64,000 nt of DNA, taken from contig NZ_FOVW01000002.1 in assembly GCF_900115305.1 (NCBI RefSeq), positions 248,001-312,000 of the forward strand, given 5' to 3'. Of the stretch, positions 60,856 to 64,000 are shown piece by piece (position 1 is the first letter of the stretch; each line of letters starts with the position of its first letter). Under the pieces are notes generated by a model. That model was given only the letters and a program-made list of their open reading frames with translations, did no database searches and was not told the DNA's origin. The position numbers and the translations under genes were made by a program. Source of the stretch: Algoriphagus ornithinivorans (GTDB lineage: Bacteria > Bacteroidota > Bacteroidia > Cytophagales > Cyclobacteriaceae).

Positions 60856-63480
60856 ATGGAAGCAAAAAAAATCCGAAGTACATTCATTGAGTTTTTCCAG
60901 TCTAAACAGCATCAGTTTGTTCCTTCTTCTCCAATAGTTGTTAAAAATGACCCTACCCTGATGTTTACAAACGCAGGGATGAATCAATTTAAAGATGCTT
61001 TTTTAGGAAATGAGCAGGCTAAATACGCCCGAGTAGCCAATTCACAAAAATGTCTTCGTGTAAGTGGAAAGCACAACGATTTGGAGGAAGTCGGAGTGGA
61101 CACTTACCACCACACCATGTTTGAAATGCTGGGCAATTGGTCCTTTGGAGATTATTTCAAAAAAGAAGCTATTGAATGGGCTTGGGAATTACTGACTGAG
61201 GTGTATCAATTACCAAAGGACAGATTATATGTTTCTGTTTTTGAAGGTGACCAGGATGACAATTTACAAATGGATCAAGAGGCCTATGATTTCTGGAAAA
61301 AAATTGTTCCAGAAGATAGAATCATCATGGGGTCCAAAAAGGATAATTTTTGGGAAATGGGAGATACAGGTCCTTGTGGTCCTTGTTCAGAAATCCACAT
61401 TGATTTGCGCTCTGAGGAAGAAAGAAAGCAAGTTGCCGGGAAGGATCTGGTAAATAATGATCACCCTCAAGTCATTGAAATATGGAACTTGGTGTTTATG
61501 CAGTATAACAGACTTTCTGATGGAAGTCTAAAAGAATTGCCTGCCAAGCATGTTGATACTGGAATGGGCTTCGAGCGACTTGTAAGAGCAATACAGCATA
61601 AGTCGTCCAATTATGATACGGATTTGTTTATGCCTTTCATTTCCTTTTTGGAAGGTAAATCTGGGAAAAAGTATGGGCAAGATGAGCAAACTGATATTGC
61701 ATTTAGGGTTATCGTCGACCATATCAGAGCAATTTCTTTTACCATAGCAGATGGACAATTGCCATCCAATAATAAAGCTGGTTATGTGATCAGAAGAATT
61801 CTCAGAAGAGCTGTGAGGTATGGATATACTTTCTTGGATTTTCAGGAGCCATTTTTATATGAATTGAGCCCATTGATCTCAGCCAACTTTGGGGAGATTT
61901 TTCCAGAGGTAAAGCAACAGCAGGAATTTATTGCAAAAGTGATTCAGGAAGAGGAAACATCTTTCCTGAGAACCTTGGATAAAGGCTTAAAGATGCTGGA
62001 TCAAATCAAGGCGGACTTGAGAGCTCAAAATGAAACCGTGATTTCAGGAAAAACTGCCTTTGAATTATATGATACCTATGGTTTTCCACTGGACTTAACT
62101 TCTTTAATTGCAAGAGAAGGTGGCTTTTCACTGGATGAAAAAGGCTTTGCCTTTGAGATGGAAAAACAAAAAAATCGATCTAGAGCAGCTTCAGAATCCG
62201 AAACCGGAGATTGGGTTTCAGTGCATGATGATGAAGGTGTGGACTTTATAGGTTATGATTTTACTGAGGCTTATTCCCACATCATCAAATACAGGGTAGT
62301 TAAGGATAAAAAAGGAGATAAGTATCAGTTGGTGCTGGACAAAACTCCATTTTATGCAGAAAGTGGCGGTCAGGTAGGGGATACCGGTTACTTGATATCT
62401 GAATCGGAAAAAATAAGAGTAGTAGACACCAAAAAGGAAAATGACCTGATTGTTCATTTTGTTGAAAAACTGCCAACGGATCCAAGTTTGAAGTTTTCAG
62501 CTGAGGTGGATAAGGGCAAGCGGTCCTTAACTATGAATAATCATACTGCTACTCATTTGTTGCAATCTGCTCTTAAACAGGTGCTAGGAGAACATGTGCA
62601 GCAAAGAGGTTCCTTGGTGAATGATCAAATCCTCAGGTTTGATTTCTCCCACTTTGCTAAGATGACTGAAGAAGAAATCTCTCAGGTTGAAGACATTGTC
62701 AATTCCAAGATTCGGGAGAATATCCCGCTTTTGGAAAAAAGAAATGTCCCTATTGAAGAAGCTAAGCAAATGGGCGCAACTGCTTTGTTTGGTGAAAAAT
62801 ATGGGGATTATGTGAGAGTAATCACCTTTGATCCAAACTTCTCAGTCGAACTTTGTGGTGGTACTCATGTTCCTTCCACAGCACAAATTGGGCTATTCAA
62901 GATTCTTTCAGAGGGATCTGTAGCTTCAGGGGTTCGAAGGATAGAAGCTATAACTTCTTTGGAAGCAGAGAAATATCTGAAAGCTCAGGAAAATCTCTTG
63001 AAAGAACTTCAGGACCTGTTAAAGAACCCTAAAGACTTGAAGAAAGCGGTGGAATCTTTGTTGCAGGAAAAAGCGGAATTGAAGAGCGAGCTGGATAAAT
63101 TATATCAAGAGAAAGCTTCAGGAGTTAAAGCAGATCTTTTAAAGCAATTTGTAGAAAAGGATGGAGCAAAAATTCTTTTGGCTCAAATTAGCCTTCCGAA
63201 TGCAGACTCCTTGAAGAAATTGGCTTATGAATTGAAAAATGAAGTAGCTGATGCCTTTGTAATTCTTGCAGCAGAAATCGAAGGAAAACCGCAAATAGCT
63301 GTTATTTTGGACGAAAATTTGATCTCATCTAAAAACTTGAATGCGGGTCAAATTGTCCGTGAATTAGCCAAGGAGATTCAGGGTGGAGGAGGAGGTCAAC
63401 CTTTCTTTGCTACAGCAGGTGGCAAAAAATTGGAAGGCCTTCCAGACGTGATTAGCAAGGCAAAGCAAATGTTTTTATAA
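60856..63480 (+). CDS. alaS: Alanyl-tRNA synthetase
   Basis: An 874-residue class II synthetase of full length: catalytic domain (1-250; NAGMNQFKDAFLG, NSQKCLRVSGKHNDLEEVG, DTGMGFERLVRAIQ), tRNA-recognition domain (to about 455), editing domain with the zinc-site motifs NHTATHLLQSAL (about 560) and CGGTHVPSTAQIG (about 672), and the C-Ala domain (about 730-874; GQIVRELAKEIQGGGGGQP). It charges tRNA-Ala and edits Ser/Gly mischarging. gatB follows after 17 bp. Confidence 0.98.
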   Translation: MEAKKIRSTFIEFFQSKQHQFVPSSPIVVKNDPTLMFTNAGMNQFKDAFLGNEQAKYARVANSQKCLRVSGKHNDLEEVGVDTYHHTMFEMLGNWSFGDYFKKEAIEWAWELLTEVYQLPKDRLYVSVFEGDQDDNLQMDQEAYDFWKKIVPEDRIIMGSKKDNFWEMGDTGPCGPCSEIHIDLRSEEERKQVAGKDLVNNDHPQVIEIWNLVFMQYNRLSDGSLKELPAKHVDTGMGFERLVRAIQHKSSNYDTDLFMPFISFLEGKSGKKYGQDEQTDIAFRVIVDHIRAISFTIADGQLPSNNKAGYVIRRILRRAVRYGYTFLDFQEPFLYELSPLISANFGEIFPEVKQQQEFIAKVIQEEETSFLRTLDKGLKMLDQIKADLRAQNETVISGKTAFELYDTYGFPLDLTSLIAREGGFSLDEKGFAFEMEKQKNRSRAASESETGDWVSVHDDEGVDFIGYDFTEAYSHIIKYRVVKDKKGDKYQLVLDKTPFYAESGGQVGDTGYLISESEKIRVVDTKKENDLIVHFVEKLPTDPSLKFSAEVDKGKRSLTMNNHTATHLLQSALKQVLGEHVQQRGSLVNDQILRFDFSHFAKMTEEEISQVEDIVNSKIRENIPLLEKRNVPIEEAKQMGATALFGEKYGDYVRVITFDPNFSVELCGGTHVPSTAQIGLFKILSEGSVASGVRRIEAITSLEAEKYLKAQENLLKELQDLLKNPKDLKKAVESLLQEKAELKSELDKLYQEKASGVKADLLKQFVEKDGAKILLAQISLPNADSLKKLAYELKNEVADAFVILAAEIEGKPQIAVILDENLISSKNLNAGQIVRELAKEIQGGGGGQPFFATAGGKKLEGLPDVISKAKQMFL

Positions 63481-63497
63481 GCGCTGAATAAGTAAAT

Positions 63498-64000
63498 ATG
63501 ATTAGCGAAGATTTAAGAAATAAATATCAGTTGGTAATTGGGCTGGAGGTTCATGCCCAATTGCAGACTGTGAGTAAAATATTTTCAGCCGATTCTACTG
63601 AATACGGTAATCTTCCTAATACCCAAATATCTGTAATTACCCTAGGGCATCCAGGCACATTACCGAAGATCAATAAAAAGGTGGTGGAGTATGCAGTGAA
63701 AATGGGGTTAGCCTGTAATTCTGAAATCACGCGATTTAATATTTTCTCCCGAAAAAATTATTTCTATCCAGACTTGCCTAAGGGCTATCAAATTACCCAA
63801 GATAAAGGGCCTATTTGCGTGGGTGGGACAGTACCTATTCAGCTTTCAGACGGAACCAAAAGAGATATCCGACTCAATCGGGTACATATGGAAGAGGATG
63901 CAGGTAAATCAATTCACTTGGCAGGTGAAACAGATACTTTTGTGGATTTTAACAGAGCAGGTACTCCATTAATTGAAATCGTTTCTGAACCGGATATGCA
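63498..64000 (+). CDS. gatB: Asp/Glu-tRNA amidotransferase subunit B, C-terminus cut off
   Basis: The frame is open from an ATG at 63498 to the right edge, giving 167 residues. The N-terminal GatB pattern is intact: [13 protein letters not shown] (about 8-20), [50 protein letters not shown], and [13 protein letters not shown]. It is part of GatCAB, which amidates misacylated Glu-tRNA(Gln) and Asp-tRNA(Asn). Co-transcription with alaS is likely because the gap is 17 bp. Confidence 0.96.
   Translation, partial: MISEDLRNKYQLVIGLEVHAQLQTVSKIFSADSTEYGNLPNTQISVITLGHPGTLPKINKKVVEYAVKMGLACNSEITRFNIFSRKNYFYPDLPKGYQITQDKGPICVGGTVPIQLSDGTKRDIRLNRVHMEEDAGKSIHLAGETDTFVDFNRAGTPLIEIVSEPDM

Noticed and set aside
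1..64000. CRISPR arrays, IS elements, prophage genes, toxin-antitoxin pairs, tRNA or rRNA genes
   Set aside because: Looked for direct repeats with spacers, transposase/integrase motifs and cloverleaf-like intergenic sequences by eye; none was seen.

Overview
The window is about 40% GC and reads as chromosome of a Bacteroidetes bacterium, most likely order Cytophagales and close to Cyclobacteriaceae/Algoriphagus. The evidence is gene content (ECF sigma/anti-sigma/Spy cassette, TonB-dependent receptor with carboxypeptidase-like N-terminal domain, short alanine-racemase-fold arginine decarboxylase, NamZ/DUF1343, many lipoproteins), the weakness of Shine-Dalgarno sites, and Bacteroidetes-type promoters (TTTG, 19 nt, TAnnTTTG). 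No phage, plasmid, IS element, CRISPR array, rRNA or tRNA gene was found. Genes are dense, with many 1-11 bp overlaps and several inverted-repeat terminators. Both ends are cut inside genes (oligopeptidase B at the left, gatB at the right).

Layout. 1-9.8 kb: oligopeptidase B (partial), MscL, an ECF-sigma/anti-sigma/Spy-like cassette, an Nramp-type transporter lacking the canonical metal-binding residues, an alpha/beta hydrolase with rmuC, and trkA-trkH potassium uptake. 9.8-13.8 kb: Lhr-like helicase and ATP-dependent DNA ligase. 13.9-17.4 kb: three envelope genes, including a lipoprotein/TonB-dependent receptor pair. 17.5-25.4 kb: fructokinase-like kinase with sugar porter, an acyl-CoA hydrolase/transferase divergent from the fused mutase IcmF, then OsmC and a small protein. 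25.4-29.3 kb: a lipoprotein dCache-like sensor overlapping a hybrid histidine kinase. 29.3-35.4 kb: a minus-strand run namZ, fmt, folA, SDR, cinA and a 2-oxoacid dehydrogenase E2. 35.4-39.1 kb: LolE/FtsX-like permease, polyprenyl-phosphate glycosyltransferase, DcsG-like ATP-grasp enzyme and TPR lipoprotein. 39.2-43.8 kb: hisG-hisD-hisC-hisB behind a histidine leader peptide. 43.8-49.8 kb: class C serine hydrolase, SUI1-like factor, universal stress protein, menA, lipoprotein glutathione peroxidase, argS. 50-52.7 kb: divergent ureohydrolase and arginine decarboxylase. 52.9-56.2 kb: three envelope genes of unknown function. 56.2-59.2 kb: receiver and multi-PAS kinase. 59.4-64 kb: D-threonine-aldolase-like enzyme, alaS and gatB.

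Most of the window is housekeeping. The best-supported regulatory discovery is a histidine attenuator-like leader upstream of hisG: a matching Bacteroidetes promoter, a short peptide with consecutive His codons and two hairpins. The other items worth following are the lipoprotein-sensor/hybrid-kinase pair, the non-canonical Nramp protein, the DcsG-like ATP-grasp enzyme, the unknown secreted/outer-membrane trio, and an 18-bp perfect palindrome with a T tract in front of the CoA-transferase gene. I did not find a clearly new multi-gene defence or mobile system.
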